Shown here in pieces: positions 44,017-54,469 of a DNA stretch of 64,000 nucleotides. The position numbers and the translations under genes are program-made. Under the pieces are notes generated by a model, which worked only from the letters and a program-made list of their open reading frames with translations, was not told where the DNA came from and ran no database searches. Numbering within the stretch: position 1 is the stretch's first letter; the number at the start of each line of letters is the position of its first letter. Source of the stretch: SIAQ01 sp963767835 (GTDB taxonomy: Bacteria > Planctomycetota > Planctomycetia > Gemmatales > Gemmataceae); NCBI GenBank assembly GCA_963767835.1, contig CAVYFY010000018.1, positions 1 through 64,000 on the forward strand, given 5' to 3'.

Positions 44017-45456
44017 CTACGTAATCAGATATCCGAATTCGTCGCGGAATTGCTGCGGCCCCATCCGTGCCACCGCCGCCAGCCGGACGAGCGTTTCCGG
44101 ATTGTCGAAATCGCGCCGTTCCAACCGAATCATATACGCGCCGCGCCACCTCGAAGCCTTCCCCCTTCACGTTCACGAGCCGCGTCTTCATCTTCTTCGA
44201 CTCCGGATCGAGCATGTCCGAAAACTTCATCGGCTTCATGCTCCCCTGGATGAAACCGATGACGGCGCCGAATTGCGTCGCATCCTCCGACAGTAGAAAC
44301 TTAACGGCACTATAGCCCAGATCGCGCGTGTACTCGGCGTCGAATGGAATGGGATCGGCACACGCAATTCGTATCCCAGGTCCTTGGCGATGAAGGCGAT
44401 GTTGTGCCCGAGCGGCGTCGCCTTCAGGCTCAAGATGTCGTGCAGCGGCTGCCCGCGCCGGGTGTCGGCGAAGAGCCGCTCGGTCAACAGATCGCGGATC
44501 AACTCGCCGAAAGCGATTTCGCTCATGCTAAGGTTGCCGAAATCATCGACTTTGTACGTCCCGTATTTGCCGTTGGTCCGTTCGAGGATGACGGGGAGTT
44601 CATCTTTGACCGATTCGATGAGTCCCTCGGCAATCACGATCACGCCATAGGACTTATTGTTGGCGAGGCGTTTGATGATGGAGCCGAGAACGACGTCGCA
44701 CAGGCGTTTGAAGGGGATTTTGTTCGGCTTGCCCTGGGGGCCCAGACCGAATTCTTCGGGGATGACGGTGAGGGTGGCGGCGGCGGCCTTGCCGATGCCG
44801 AGCGCCAGATGGCCGGCGGCGCGCCCCATGCAAATGACGAGATACCAGCGCGAGGTGGTGCGCGCGTCCTCGGCGAGGTTGCGCACCGTGCTGACGCCAT
44901 AGTGCCGCGCTGTCTCGAAGCCAAAGGTTGGGATCGATCCGGGCAGGGGCAGGTCGTTATCGATGGTCTTGGGAACATGGGCAATACGGATGTAGTCGCC
45001 GGAGTCTTTGAAATGCTGATAGACCTGGCTTGCTGAGTAGGCGGTGTCATCGCCGCCGATGCTGACCAGGGCGTCGAAGCGCATGGTCTTGAAGATTTGC
45101 AGGACGCGGTCCAGGTCTTCCTTTTTCTTGGTCGGGTTGGTCCGCGACGTGCCCAGCAGCGAACCGCCCCGATTGTACTGGTCGGCAACGTCCGGCACGC
45201 GCAGATAGCGGATGTGCCCGGTATTCCCCTTGGCGAATTTTCCCAGAAATTCCTCGGTGCTGTTCTCATCGCCGGCCCTGGCGACCCAATCGACGACTTC
45301 AGGCTTGACGATCCATTTGTAGCCGTCCTCAATGCCGAAGACATCGATGCCGCGATTGGTGGCTTCAATGGTGACGGCGCTGATAACGCCATTGATTCCG
45401 GGCGCAGGCCCGCCGCCGACCAACAGGGCCATACGCCGGATAGGACTAATCGCCAT
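44017..45456 (-). CDS. 6-phosphofructokinase, frameshifted twice near the 3' end
   Basis: About 477 residues when joined. The start MAISPIRRMALLVGGGPAPG leads to LVSIGGDDTAYSASQVYQHF, HVPKTIDNDLPLPGSIPTFG, MGRAAGHLALGIGKAAAATL and YGVIVIAEGLIESVKDELPV. The GGDD and PKTIDND motifs are those of the PPi-type/group III phosphofructokinases, so the phosphoryl donor may be pyrophosphate. Near 44343-44352 a 5-bp tandem repeat (cattc cattc) throws the frame off. Near 44140 an extra base does so again. Corrected, the end reads RLERRDFDNPETLVRLAAVA then QFRDEFGYLIT and stops at 44017. Confidence 0.85.
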
Positions 45457-45555
45457 GAGCAGCCTCAAGAAAATGGGAAGGCGACGACGGTATTTTATGG
45501 GCCAAGGCGGGAAAGGGACATGGCTTGGCGATAAGTGCCGCGCTCCAAACCCGGG

Positions 45556-46470
45556 TCAGTCGATTTGCAAAGGCCGGCTGAATCCTTCCATGCCGCGCAG
45601 CTTCTGCCATAATTCGCGCATTTCCGCATCGGTCATCGGCCGCAACGGCAAGCGCACGGGGCCGCAATCGGCGCCGACCAGCCGCATCATCGCCTTCGAC
45701 GCCCGGCTGAAGCCGAATCCTTGCAGCACGCGAATCATGCGCACGCTCTGAAGCTGTGCCTGCCGGGCCGTGGCGAGATCGCCGCGTTCGAAGGCGTCGA
45801 GCAAGCGCTGGTAAAGCGGAGCCGCGAAATTGTAGGTGCTGCCGACGGCTCCTTTGACACCGAGCGCCAGTGCCGCGAGCAACAGCTCATCGTAGCCGAA
45901 GACGATGTCGAAGGACTCGAGGGCAAGGCATTCCTGCAGCGTCATCAGGTCGTTGTTGGTGAATTTGACGCCGTGCAAGGTCGGAATCGATTTGCCGGCC
46001 CGTTCGAGAAAGCGCGCGGTATGGATCGAAACGCCGGTCATGGCCGGGATATCGTAATAGTAGAGAGGCAATTGCGGCGCAGCTTCAGCGACCGCGGCGC
46101 AATAGGCGATCAGGTCGTCGAGCGCTGGCTTGAAGAAACTCGGCGCCATGACGGCGATGGCGCTGACGCCCCGTTTGGCCGCATGCTCGGCGAGCATTCG
46201 GGCCTCGGGCAAGCTATTGCTGCCGACGTGAACGACGACCGGCATCGCGCCGCCGACGGCTTCACACCACGCTTCGGTGACGGCCATCCGCTCGCGGGTC
46301 GTCAGGGACAAACTTTCGCCGGTGGTGCCGCAGATGAAGGCGCCGCGCACGCCGGCTTCGCGCAACAATCGCGCCAGCGCCGGAATGCCGCCGGGATTGA
46401 GGACGCCATCGGGATGCAACGGCGTGTGCGGGGCAGCGACAAGACCGGTCAGACGCAGCGGAAAACGCAT
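45556..46470 (-). CDS. DapA-family class I aldolase (dihydrodipicolinate synthase-like)
   Basis: About 304 residues from the ATG at 46470 (GGAG 8 nt upstream). Family motifs: FICGTTGESLSLTTRERM, VVVHVGSNSLPEARML, LYYYDIPAMTGVSI with the catalytic Tyr, and LHGVKFTNNDLMTLQE with the Schiff-base Lys. Other members are N-acetylneuraminate lyase and 2-keto-3-deoxygluconate aldolase. An additional role beyond lysine synthesis is likely, since dapA itself is usually elsewhere. A longer start at 46542 would add an 18-bp duplicated leader. Confidence 0.8.
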   Translation of the reverse strand: MRFPLRLTGLVAAPHTPLHPDGVLNPGGIPALARLLREAGVRGAFICGTTGESLSLTTRERMAVTEAWCEAVGGAMPVVVHVGSNSLPEARMLAEHAAKRGVSAIAVMAPSFFKPALDDLIAYCAAVAEAAPQLPLYYYDIPAMTGVSIHTARFLERAGKSIPTLHGVKFTNNDLMTLQECLALESFDIVFGYDELLLAALALGVKGAVGSTYNFAAPLYQRLLDAFERGDLATARQAQLQSVRMIRVLQGFGFSRASKAMMRLVGADCGPVRLPLRPMTDAEMRELWQKLRGMEGFSRPLQID

Positions 46471-46508
46471 CGACGACTCCAGCAAGCCACGTGAGCCAAG
46501 AAAACCGA

Positions 46509-46544
46509 TTTTTTCTGTTGACATCTTTTTTTCTGTTGACATCT
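46509..46544. repeat. 18-bp direct repeat in the gap 46471-46932
   Basis: ttctgttgacatc occurs twice, 18 bp apart. Each copy contains TTGACA on the plus strand, a possible -35 for the FlgI-like gene (no good -10 was found). The rest of the 462-bp gap holds no gene; 46591-46932 is an open frame upstream of the lipoprotein start but has no coding signs. Confidence 0.5.
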
Positions 46545-46932
46545 GGTCAGGAAATCATCATTGTTATGGTAGAAGGTTAATCCCGCCATAATGCCCGCTT
46601 TCAATGGTCCTGCCAAAGCTCCGAGTTCCAGAACGCTCAATCCGTACTTCGGCAGATGCTGGGAGCCGCGCTCCGAAGTTGGTCTCGGCCTGCGGTGCCG
46701 CTTGATTCGATGTTTCCCGGAAGGTTCGAAGAAGCCTGGCGTGCCAGCGTCGGGCTTTTTTGATGGGCCGCCGCGACAGCATTTCGCCAACCCCAGGCTG
46801 ACAAACCAGTTAGATTCGCTCAGGCACCTTGAACGAATGCGCTTGACAGAAAGCTTGCTCGCACCTATCGTCTCGCCGCTTATCGAATCGATCAGGCGGC
46901 GCCGCGCTGTGGCGCTGCGCGAGGACTACGCC

Positions 46933-48732
46933 ATGCCGAGAACCCTGTGCGCACTTACGCTCTGCTTTGTCGCGTTGACGGGCTGCTTGCCGGACGCCCA
47001 GAAGCAATTGCAGATCGCGGAGGAAAATGCCCGGGACCGTGATCTTGACGTGCGCACGCTCGCCGACGTCATTTCCATCGGCGAACCCAGCACGGTGCCG
47101 ATTCAGGTTGATGGCGTCGGCCTGGTCACGGGGCTGGCAGGGACTGGACATTGCCCCAGCGGATTCCATCGCACCATGCTCGAACAGTATCTGCTCAAGC
47201 ACAATACTCTGCCCGGCGGCGAGATGCACCACCTGGGCAACGATGTCAAGGTCCGCCAGGTTCTCGACAATCCCGACAATGCTCTCGTCCTCATCAAGGG
47301 CTTTATTCCCGCGGCCGCCCACAAGGGGGATCGCTTCGACGTCGAAATCGTCCTGCCCGCGAACAGCAAGACTTCGAGCCTGGCGGGAGGGTACCTCGAG
47401 CTCAGCATCCTGCGCGTCTACGAGGCTGCCGCCAATCTCAGCAATCGGCCCGAAGTCGCCGGCAAGCTCCTCGAAGGCGACATCTTCGCCCATGCCAAGG
47501 GCCGACTCTTCGTCGGGTTCGGCAACAACATCGACCCCCACGAGCTCAAGCATGCCCGCGTCTGGCAGGGGGGCGTGTCGCGCATCGATCGGGCCTACGC
47601 TTTCTGCATGCGCGACGACAAAAAGGCCCTCGCCGAGGCCAGCCGAATCGCCACCCTCATCAATTTCAAGTATCAGGACGACCCCAACAGCCCGGCCCGG
47701 CGGTTCGAATTCACCAAGCAGGAAAAACTCTTGCTGCAAATGGGCAACGCCGCCAACCAGCTCAACAAACGGCAAGACCCGTTCGGCGCCAGCATCAACG
47801 ACGTTGCCAAGGCGACCAAGGAATGCGTGATCCAGGTGCGCGTGCCGGCCGCTTATCGCTTCGATCACGACCGTTTCGCGCGGGTCGCCCTGTACACACC
47901 GCTGCGCGACAGCGATCCCAGCTTGACGCGCTATCGGCAGCGTTTGCAGAAACTGGTTCTCGATCCCAGCGATTGCAAGTGGGCGTTATGGGCGGCGCTT
48001 CATCTTGAAGCTCTGGGCCGCGACAGCATTCCGGCACTCAAGGCCGGCCTGAGCAGCGAGAATCCGTTCATCCGCTTCATCTGTGCCGAGTCACTCGCCT
48101 ACCTCGGCAGCACGGCGGGCGTCGAGGTCCTGGCCGAACTGGCCCGCAGCCAGTCGATCCTCGCCAAGAATTGCACGATCGCCTTGGCGAACCTGAGCGA
48201 AGATATCGCCCGCGACCGGCTCGGCGAACTCCTGGCGGACGATGAGCCAGCCCTGCGCTGTGCCGCCTTCCACGCCCTGACGCTGCTCGACGAAACCGAT
48301 CCGCGTCTGGGGGGCAAATTCCTCAGCGATTCATTCTGGCTCTACCGCGTCCCGCAAGCGCCGACTCCGATGGTCTATTTCTCCACCAGCAAACGCGCCC
48401 AGGTCGTTGTCTTCGGCAAGGACGTGATCCTCCAGCCGGAAACTCGCATGATGGTCGGCACGCGCCGCGAATTCACCGTGGCCCACAGCAAGGAGCAGAA
48501 CAAGTTCGTCATCAAGCGATTTACCCCGCGCGGCGAAGCGGAACGCGTCATCTCGAATCGCCTGGACGAGGCGCTCGCCGCCCTGGCCGAGCTGGGGGCG
48601 ACCTATCCCGACGTCGTCGATTTTCTGCGCCAGGCCCAGGTTTATCAAGCGGTCAACTGCCCGATCGTGCACTGGTCGGTTCCGGACGTTACGGTTGAAA
48701 CGCTGGTGGAAGCGGGGCAGGGAATGAAGTAG
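46933..48732 (+). CDS. FlgI-like/HEAT-repeat lipoprotein
   Basis: About 599 residues. The signal MPRTLCALTLCFVALTGC ends in a lipobox Cys. Residues 45-300 resemble the flagellar P-ring protein FlgI: VQVDGVGLVTGLAGTG is read here as IQVDGVGLVTGLAGTGHCPS, then LVLIKGFIPAAAHKGDRFDV, YLELSILRVYEAA and ATLINFKYQ. Residues 350-470 look like HEAT repeats (ALKAGLSSENPFIRFICAES, GDDEPALRCAAFHALTLLDE read approximately). No flagellar genes are near. It is probably an envelope protein built on a P-ring fold. Planctomycetes have such paralogues. Confidence 0.65.
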   Translation: MPRTLCALTLCFVALTGCLPDAQKQLQIAEENARDRDLDVRTLADVISIGEPSTVPIQVDGVGLVTGLAGTGHCPSGFHRTMLEQYLLKHNTLPGGEMHHLGNDVKVRQVLDNPDNALVLIKGFIPAAAHKGDRFDVEIVLPANSKTSSLAGGYLELSILRVYEAAANLSNRPEVAGKLLEGDIFAHAKGRLFVGFGNNIDPHELKHARVWQGGVSRIDRAYAFCMRDDKKALAEASRIATLINFKYQDDPNSPARRFEFTKQEKLLLQMGNAANQLNKRQDPFGASINDVAKATKECVIQVRVPAAYRFDHDRFARVALYTPLRDSDPSLTRYRQRLQKLVLDPSDCKWALWAALHLEALGRDSIPALKAGLSSENPFIRFICAESLAYLGSTAGVEVLAELARSQSILAKNCTIALANLSEDIARDRLGELLADDEPALRCAAFHALTLLDETDPRLGGKFLSDSFWLYRVPQAPTPMVYFSTSKRAQVVVFGKDVILQPETRMMVGTRREFTVAHSKEQNKFVIKRFTPRGEAERVISNRLDEALAALAELGATYPDVVDFLRQAQVYQAVNCPIVHWSVPDVTVETLVEAGQGMK

Positions 48733-48737
48733 CAGGA

Positions 48738-48882
48738 AGCAGGCAGCAGTTAGCGGGCAGGAAATCCAAGCCGCACCGCTGGCAATGCGCGATTCGCAAA
48801 GTGCGCTTGTTGTTTCGACGGCACTTCAAGACAATAAACGACTGGCTATCTGCTGGCTGCTGCCCGCTATCTGCTGTCTGCT
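48738..48882. repeat. AGCAGGCAGCAG palindromic repeat, copy 2
   Basis: The 23-bp arms agcaggcagcagttagcggg (48738-48757 plus cag) and 48860-48882 pair with about two mismatches. The repeat fills the smc leader and ends 11 nt before the smc ATG. Its family also occurs at 34143-34230. Confidence 0.7.
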
Positions 48883-48893
48883 GCGAGGATCGC

Positions 48894-51800
48894 ATGCTCA
48901 AGCGCCTGGAACTCGTCGGCTTCAAGAGCTTTGCCGACAAGACCGTATTCGAGTTCGGCGACGGCGTCACCGCCATCGTGGGGCCGAACGGGTCGGGCAA
49001 GAGCAACATCGTCGATGCCGTCCGCTGGATTCTCGGCGAGCAATCGGCGAAGAGCCTACGCGGCGGCGAGATGGCCGACGTCATATTCAACGGGTCGTCA
49101 TCAAGGCGCAGCCTGGGGCTTGCCGAAGTCACCATGACGTTCGACAACCGCCGCCGCCAACTCGCCACCGATGCCGAGGAAGTGCAGTTTACACGCCGGG
49201 TCTATCGCACCGGCGAAGGCGAATACCTCATCAACGGCGTCATCGCCCGCCTCAAGGACATCAAAGAGCTGTTCCTCGGCTCCGGCGCGGGCAATGATGA
49301 CCTCTGCATCATCGCCCAGGGTAAGGTCGATGTCCTCTTGCAAGCGTCCAACAAGGATCGCCGAACCATCTTCGAGGAAGCCGCCGGCATCAGCCGATTC
49401 AAGGCCAAGAAAGTCGAAACGCTCCGCAAGCTGGAGCGCGTCGATCAAAATCTGGCCCGCGTCAAAGATATCATCGAGGAAGTCGAGAAGCAGCTCCGTT
49501 CCGTCAAGCTTCAGGCGTCCAAGGCCCAGCGCTTCAAGGAATACAGCGATCGGCTGAGGGAATTACGCCTAACGGTCGGTTCGCTGGAGTACCGCGAGTT
49601 GACGGAGAAGCTCGATGCCGAGACGCAGATGCTCGAATCGCTCAAGGGGGAGCTCGATCAGCGTGCCGCCCGCGCCGGCGCCTGCGAGGCGGAAGCGGAA
49701 CGGCTCGAAATGCTGCTCGCAGACCTCGACGATCAGCTTCATGGCGAGGAAGCGGCCTTGGCCAAGGTGCTGCAAGAGATTCACAGCGAGGAAACCACGA
49801 TCACCCATGAAAGCAGCCTGAGCGCCGATCTCGAAACGGAATTGCCGCAGACCCGCAAACGCTTGACCGAATTGACCGTGCGCGTCGCAACGCTGGCCCA
49901 GACAAGCCATGCCGCCGAGGAGGCGCTTGGTGCGGTGACGCTTCAGGCCGAGCGCGACAAGCAAGCGGTGCAAACGCATCAGGCGAGCCTGAACGCCGCC
50001 ACGCACCGGCTCGCGGAGCTCAACGAGCAAATCGCCGCCGACAAGACGCAGCATTTCGAGCAGATGCGCCGTTCGGCCCACTTGCAAAACGAAGCCGTCG
50101 CCAGCAAAGCCCACGTCGATAATCTCCGCCGCGAACGCGATCGCCTCCGCCAGCGCTCGGAGCTCGCCGCCACCAGCCTGGCATCGGTGGACGGCGAGTT
50201 GCAGGAACTGCTCGGGGCCGAATCGCTATTGCTCGAACGCCTGCAAACCGCCCGGCAACATCTGCAAGACGACAAGCAGGAACAGGAACGGCTGAGGCAA
50301 CTGCGCGACCGCACCACCGAGCGCATTATGGAGCTTCGTCAGCAACGCAGCGGTTTGGCGAGCCGGATCGACGTGCTCGACGGCTTGATAAGGAGCCACG
50401 AGGGCTTGGGGACCGGCGTGCGCGAGGCCCTCGACCTGATCGACAAGGCGGGCACGGGGCCGTGGTCCACCGTCATCGGCATGATCGCCGACTTCCTGAC
50501 GGTCAAGCGCGAATACGCGCCGCTCATTGATCTGGCCCTCGGCGACTGGGCGCAGCGCTTCGTGGTGCGTGACGGTGAGCGCTTGATGCAAGCGGTGGCC
50601 AAGCTCAATGCGCCGCTGTCGGGCGCGTCAGCTTTCTGCCGACGTCGGCGATCCCATCGGTCGAGGAAGCCTCGCAGGATCCCGCGGTGCAGGCGCTCAA
50701 GAACAATCTGCTTGTGCAAGTTTCGCTTTTGAGCCGAATCCGGCCCTCACCCCCGACCCCTCTCCCAGAAGGCGAGGGGAGGAACGAGCCGACGCCGGAG
50801 CATCCCGGCTTGGTCGCGTTGGCCGAGCAATTGGTGTCGTGCGAGCATCCGGAGCTGGCCGATCTGCCGGCCCAGCTTCTTGGCCGCACGCTGATCGTGC
50901 GCGATCTGGCGACGGCCCGCGCTATTGCCGCACACACTCCCGGCTTTCGGCTGGTGACGCTGCACGGCGAATTGCTCGAACCGGACGGCACTCTCACCGT
51001 GGGCATGCACCACGCCGAGACCGGCATCCTGTCGCGCAAAAGCGAATGGCGCGAACTGCGCGAGCAACTTGCCGCGCTCGAAGCGCGCATCGTCGAGATT
51101 GAGCAAGACTGCCAAACGCTGCGCGATCAATCCGAAAAGATTGAAATCTCGCTGCGGGAACGCCAAGAAGCGATCGAAGTGCTGACTGAGCAAGCGGCGG
51201 ACCTTCACGCTCGCGTACAACGGCACCAGGATCGCCGCGCGGGGTTGCACGAGGAAGTCACCGTCAGCCGCGATGAGATTCAGCGCATCGAGCAAGACGT
51301 GCAAGCGCTCGAAGCCGCCTGGCGCGACAACGAGGCCCAGGCAGCCGAGGCCGAAGCTTTAGTGCAATCGCTGCACGCTCGGCTGCATGAAGCCGAGGAC
51401 GAAATCCACAGCCGCGAGCGCGAACGGCAACACGTCCAGCAAGCATTCACGCAGGCCCAGGTCGCCTTCGCCCAGGTCGAGGAACGCCTGCGCGGCCTGC
51501 AAACGCAATTCACACAGGCTTCGCGTGATTATCAACACCAGCATCAAGAGTTGGAGCAAAATCGGCGCGGCGCCGTCAGTTTGAAGACGCGCTTGCAGGA
51601 AAGCCAGCGCACGATGCTGAATGCGTCGTCCGCGTTGGCCCATGCGTATCTGGCAAAGGAGCAATTGCAACAGCACGTTGCCGAGTTGATCGAGCAGCGC
51701 GAACGCAAGCGATTGGAGCGCACGCGCCTGACGCAACAAGCCCAGACCGCACGCAACGAATGGCGCTCGCATCAGGAGAATGTGCATCAGCGCGACCTGG

Positions 51801-52612
51801 AGGCGACGAATCTGCGCCACCAGCGCGATACCCTGGTAGAGCGCCTGCGCGATGATTATCAGATTGAAATCGCGGATTTGCTTGGCCAGGCGCCTCAAGC
51901 GAACGCGAATGGCGTTAGCGTCGATCCAGCAGCTGCCCAGAAAGAGATCGAGGAATTGCGCCGCAAGCTCAGCCGACTCGGCAACGTCAACATGGAAGCG
52001 CTCCAGGAACTCAACGAGCTCGAATCCCGATCCGTCTCGCTGCAAACGCAATTTGATGACCTCAGCGCCGCCAAGAAATCGCTTGAGGAGATCATCTTCA
52101 AAATCAACGCCGACAGCAAGCGATTGTTCATCGATACCTTCACCGTCGTGCGCACGCACTTTCAGGAGTTGTTCCGAAAGCTGTTCGGCGGTGGCATGGC
52201 GGATATCGTACTCGAAGATGAAAACGACGTGCTCGAATCGGGCATCGACGTCATCGCCCGGCCGCCGGGCAAGGAGTTGCGCAGTATCAGCTTAATGAGC
52301 GGCGGCGAAAAAACGCTGACGGCGGTGGCCCTGCTGCTCGCCGTCTTCCGCTCCAAGCCGAGCCCATTTTGTCTCCTCGACGAGGTGGATGCCGCCCTGG
52401 ACGAGGCGAACATTGGCCGATTCGTGTCGATGCTGAAGGAATTCACGGAGCAATCGCAATTCATCGTCGTGACGCATTCGAAAAAGACGATGGCCGCCGC
52501 CGACGTGCTGTACGGCATCACGATGCAGGAATCGGGGATTTCCAAGCAGGTAACGATCCGCTTCAAGGATTGGGTGGAGGAAGCGCTGACGGAAAAAGCG
52601 CAGGCCTCATAA
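48894..52612 (+). CDS. smc: SMC chromosome-condensation ATPase, frameshifted
   Basis: About 1,240 residues when joined. The start MLKRLELVGFKSFADKTVFE has the Walker A VGPNGSGKSNIVDAVRWILG and RGGEMADVIFNGSS. Long coiled coils flank a hinge (about 520-680). The C-terminal head has GELLSGGEK-type LMSGGEKTLTAVALLLAVF, then FCLLDEVDAALDEANIGRFV (Walker B). It forms a ring that organises the chromosome. A C missing near 50624 (gggc(c)gcgtc) breaks the frame between LNAPLSG and VSFLPTSAIPS. A low-complexity insert (50744-50783) lies in the hinge in frame. A palindromic repeat sits in the leader. Confidence 0.9.
50744..50783. repeat. In-frame repeat insert in the smc hinge
   Basis: ccctcacccccgacccctct and cccagaaggcgaggggagga read in frame as PSPPTPLPEGEGR, not found in other SMC hinges. 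The sequence matches a well-known repetitive motif (CCCTCACCCC...CTCTCCC) that recurs in many high-GC bacteria. Confidence 0.65.
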
Positions 52613-52682
52613 ATGGATGCCCACGCGAATCACCCTAAAATGGCGTGACGGTAATGCCCTTGACTGGGAAGGAGTAACGCGC

Positions 52683-53387
52683 GTGTGCTTTTCCGCGGCG
52701 GCGAGTTTTGCGGTCGGCGGCGCCCTGATCCCTGCAGGCGTTTATTGCATCGGCGCCGCCTGGATCAAAAAGCCGAGCTATCTCGGGCTGGCCGCCGTGC
52801 CGCTGTTCTTCGGCATCCAGCAGATCGGCGAAGGTTTTGTCTGGACCGCGCTAAACCACGGCGACGGGACCCGGCCCGCATCGCTCTTCTTTTTGTTCTT
52901 CGCCCTGGCGTTCTGGCCGTTCTGGTTTCCCGCCCTGACCACGATCATGGAACCGAAGCCCGTGCGCAAATGGATTTTCGCCGCCATCAGCGCGGCGGCG
53001 ACGACATGGTTCTGGATTCTGTACTATCCGCTGCTGGTTGGTCCGGACTCGCACTTGACGACGGGAATTGAATATCATTCAATCCAGTATGCCTATCCGA
53101 ACCTGGCAATTTACGACTACATCGACAAGGGGCCTCTGCGCATTCTCTACCTGCTCTCGGTCGCGATCCCCCCGATGTTTTGCTCGGAGAATTGGGGCCG
53201 TATTCCGGGACTGGTGCTGGGAGCGTCGGCGCTGATCGCGGCGCTCGTCTTCAACTATGCCTTTGTCTCGGTCTGGTGCTTCTTCGCGGCGGTGCTGGCC
53301 GCCTATTTGTGCGTCGTGTTTTATCGCCTGCCAAGGCCCGCAACCGCTACAACCCGACCTTCGGCGTCCCAGGCCACGGCCCCGTGA
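52683..53387 (+). CDS. DUF6629-like polytopic membrane protein
   Basis: About 234 residues. The GTG at 52683 is chosen because AAGGAG lies 8 nt upstream and VCFSAAASFAVGGAL matches the MCFSA family start. There are about six hydrophobic segments: GVYCIGAAWI, AAVPLFFGIQQIGEGFVW, LFFLFFALAFWPFWF, FAAISAAATTWFWILYY, GLVLGASALIAALVF and the last AVLAAYLCVVF. The function is unknown. It starts 71 bp after smc. Confidence 0.7.
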   Translation: MCFSAAASFAVGGALIPAGVYCIGAAWIKKPSYLGLAAVPLFFGIQQIGEGFVWTALNHGDGTRPASLFFLFFALAFWPFWFPALTTIMEPKPVRKWIFAAISAAATTWFWILYYPLLVGPDSHLTTGIEYHSIQYAYPNLAIYDYIDKGPLRILYLLSVAIPPMFCSENWGRIPGLVLGASALIAALVFNYAFVSVWCFFAAVLAAYLCVVFYRLPRPATATTRPSASQATAP

Positions 53388-53509
53388 GCCAATGGCGACT
53401 GGCCAAGTGCTTTCGAATTGGCTAATGTTATCCATCAGCTACCATCCTTTGCACCGCGAAGGCCAGAGGCGATTGCTTGCACGCCGGGCTGGTCTGCAGG
53501 AATCCCTTC

Positions 53510-54332
53510 ATGAATTCTCCCGATCCGCCGGCGTGCCCCGAGTTGGAAGGCGCACTCTGGCGTCTTTACCGCGACTTCTTCGACACGGCCGAGCGCAAAC
53601 GCCGCTGGCGCATGCGCGACGACATTCCCTGGGACCAGTGCAATCCCAATCTCGATCCAGCCGTCGCCGACGTGGTCGAGACCTTTTGCTGCGTTGAGCT
53701 CTACCTGCCCGATTATGTCGGTAAGGTTCTGCCCGTGGTGCGGCACAGCAAGGGGCGAACCTGGTTTTACGCCAACTGGGGTTACGAGGAATCGAAGCAT
53801 TCGCTGGCGCTGAAGTGATTGGCTGCTGAAGTCCGGGCACCGCAGCGACGAATACATGGTCGATCTGGAAAAAAAGGTCTTTGAGCGCGAATGGAATTTG
53901 CCTCACGAGTCGCACCTGGGCATGCTGGCCTACGCGATGGTGCAGGAGCATGCCACCTTCATCAACTACCGCAACCTGCGAAATCGCGTGCAGGCCAAGG
54001 GAGGCGACCCGGCCCTGGAGAAGATTCTCGGCTTCGTTTCGATCGATGAAGCCGCCCATTACGGCCTGTTCAAGGCGTTCTTCGAGCTGTTCTTGAAGCT
54101 GGACCGCGATTCGGCCATTGCCGCGCTCCGGCCCGTTTTGAACCAGTTCCAGATGCCGGCAATTCATGACTTGCTTGACGAAAGCGCCAAGCGGATCGCC
54201 CGGGTGCGCGAACTGGAAATCTTCAGCGAGGAGATTTTCTTCCGCGACGTCTACACGCATTTCCAGAATGCGCTCGAAATCAGCAAAGAGGAATTGCGCG
54301 GCCGCAAACCGAAGAAGTCGCTGGCGACGTGA
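53510..54332 (+). CDS. Acyl-ACP desaturase family protein, frameshifted
   Basis: About 273 residues when joined, a ferritin-like diiron protein. The first helix motif is WGYEESKHSLALK and the second IDEAAHYGLFKAFFELF, the EExxH pairs that hold the two irons in stearoyl-ACP desaturases. Others are CVELYLPDYVGKVLP and HATFINYRNLRNRVQ. It would introduce a double bond into acyl chains using ferredoxin. One extra T at 53816 in ctgaagtgatt creates a premature TGA. Correction gives LALKDWLLKSGHRSDEYM and the rest follows. A 107-bp repeat lies downstream. Confidence 0.85.
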
Positions 54333-54357
54333 CGTGACCTTGGCGGTTAGCGTCGCT

Positions 54358-54464
54358 CGAACAATAACTTCCCGAGACGGTGTTCCGTAGTGCGGGCTTC
54401 AGCCCGTGTTCGACAGAAAACGGGCTGAAGCCCGCACTACGAACCAGGAAGTTATTTCCCAACC
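54358..54464 (-). repeat. Dispersed ~107-bp element, copy 2
   Basis: This is the reverse complement of the element at 36676-36783, with a handful of differences. The inner palindrome gtagtgcgggcttcagcccg / cgggctgaagcccgcactac is perfect. Outer blocks aataacttcc and ggaagttatt also form an inverted pair. It begins 26 nt after the desaturase stop. Confidence 0.85.
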
Positions 54465-54469
54465 GTTGC

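Noticed and set aside
46536..46564. Promoter for the FlgI-like gene from TTGACA at 46536
   Set aside because: No acceptable -10 at 16-18 nt (cattgt at best) and the leader would be nearly 370 nt; kept only as a remark on the direct repeat.
46591..46932. N-terminal extension of the FlgI-like gene
   Set aside because: The frame is open but the residues look unconserved, and a lipoprotein signal starts cleanly at 46933.
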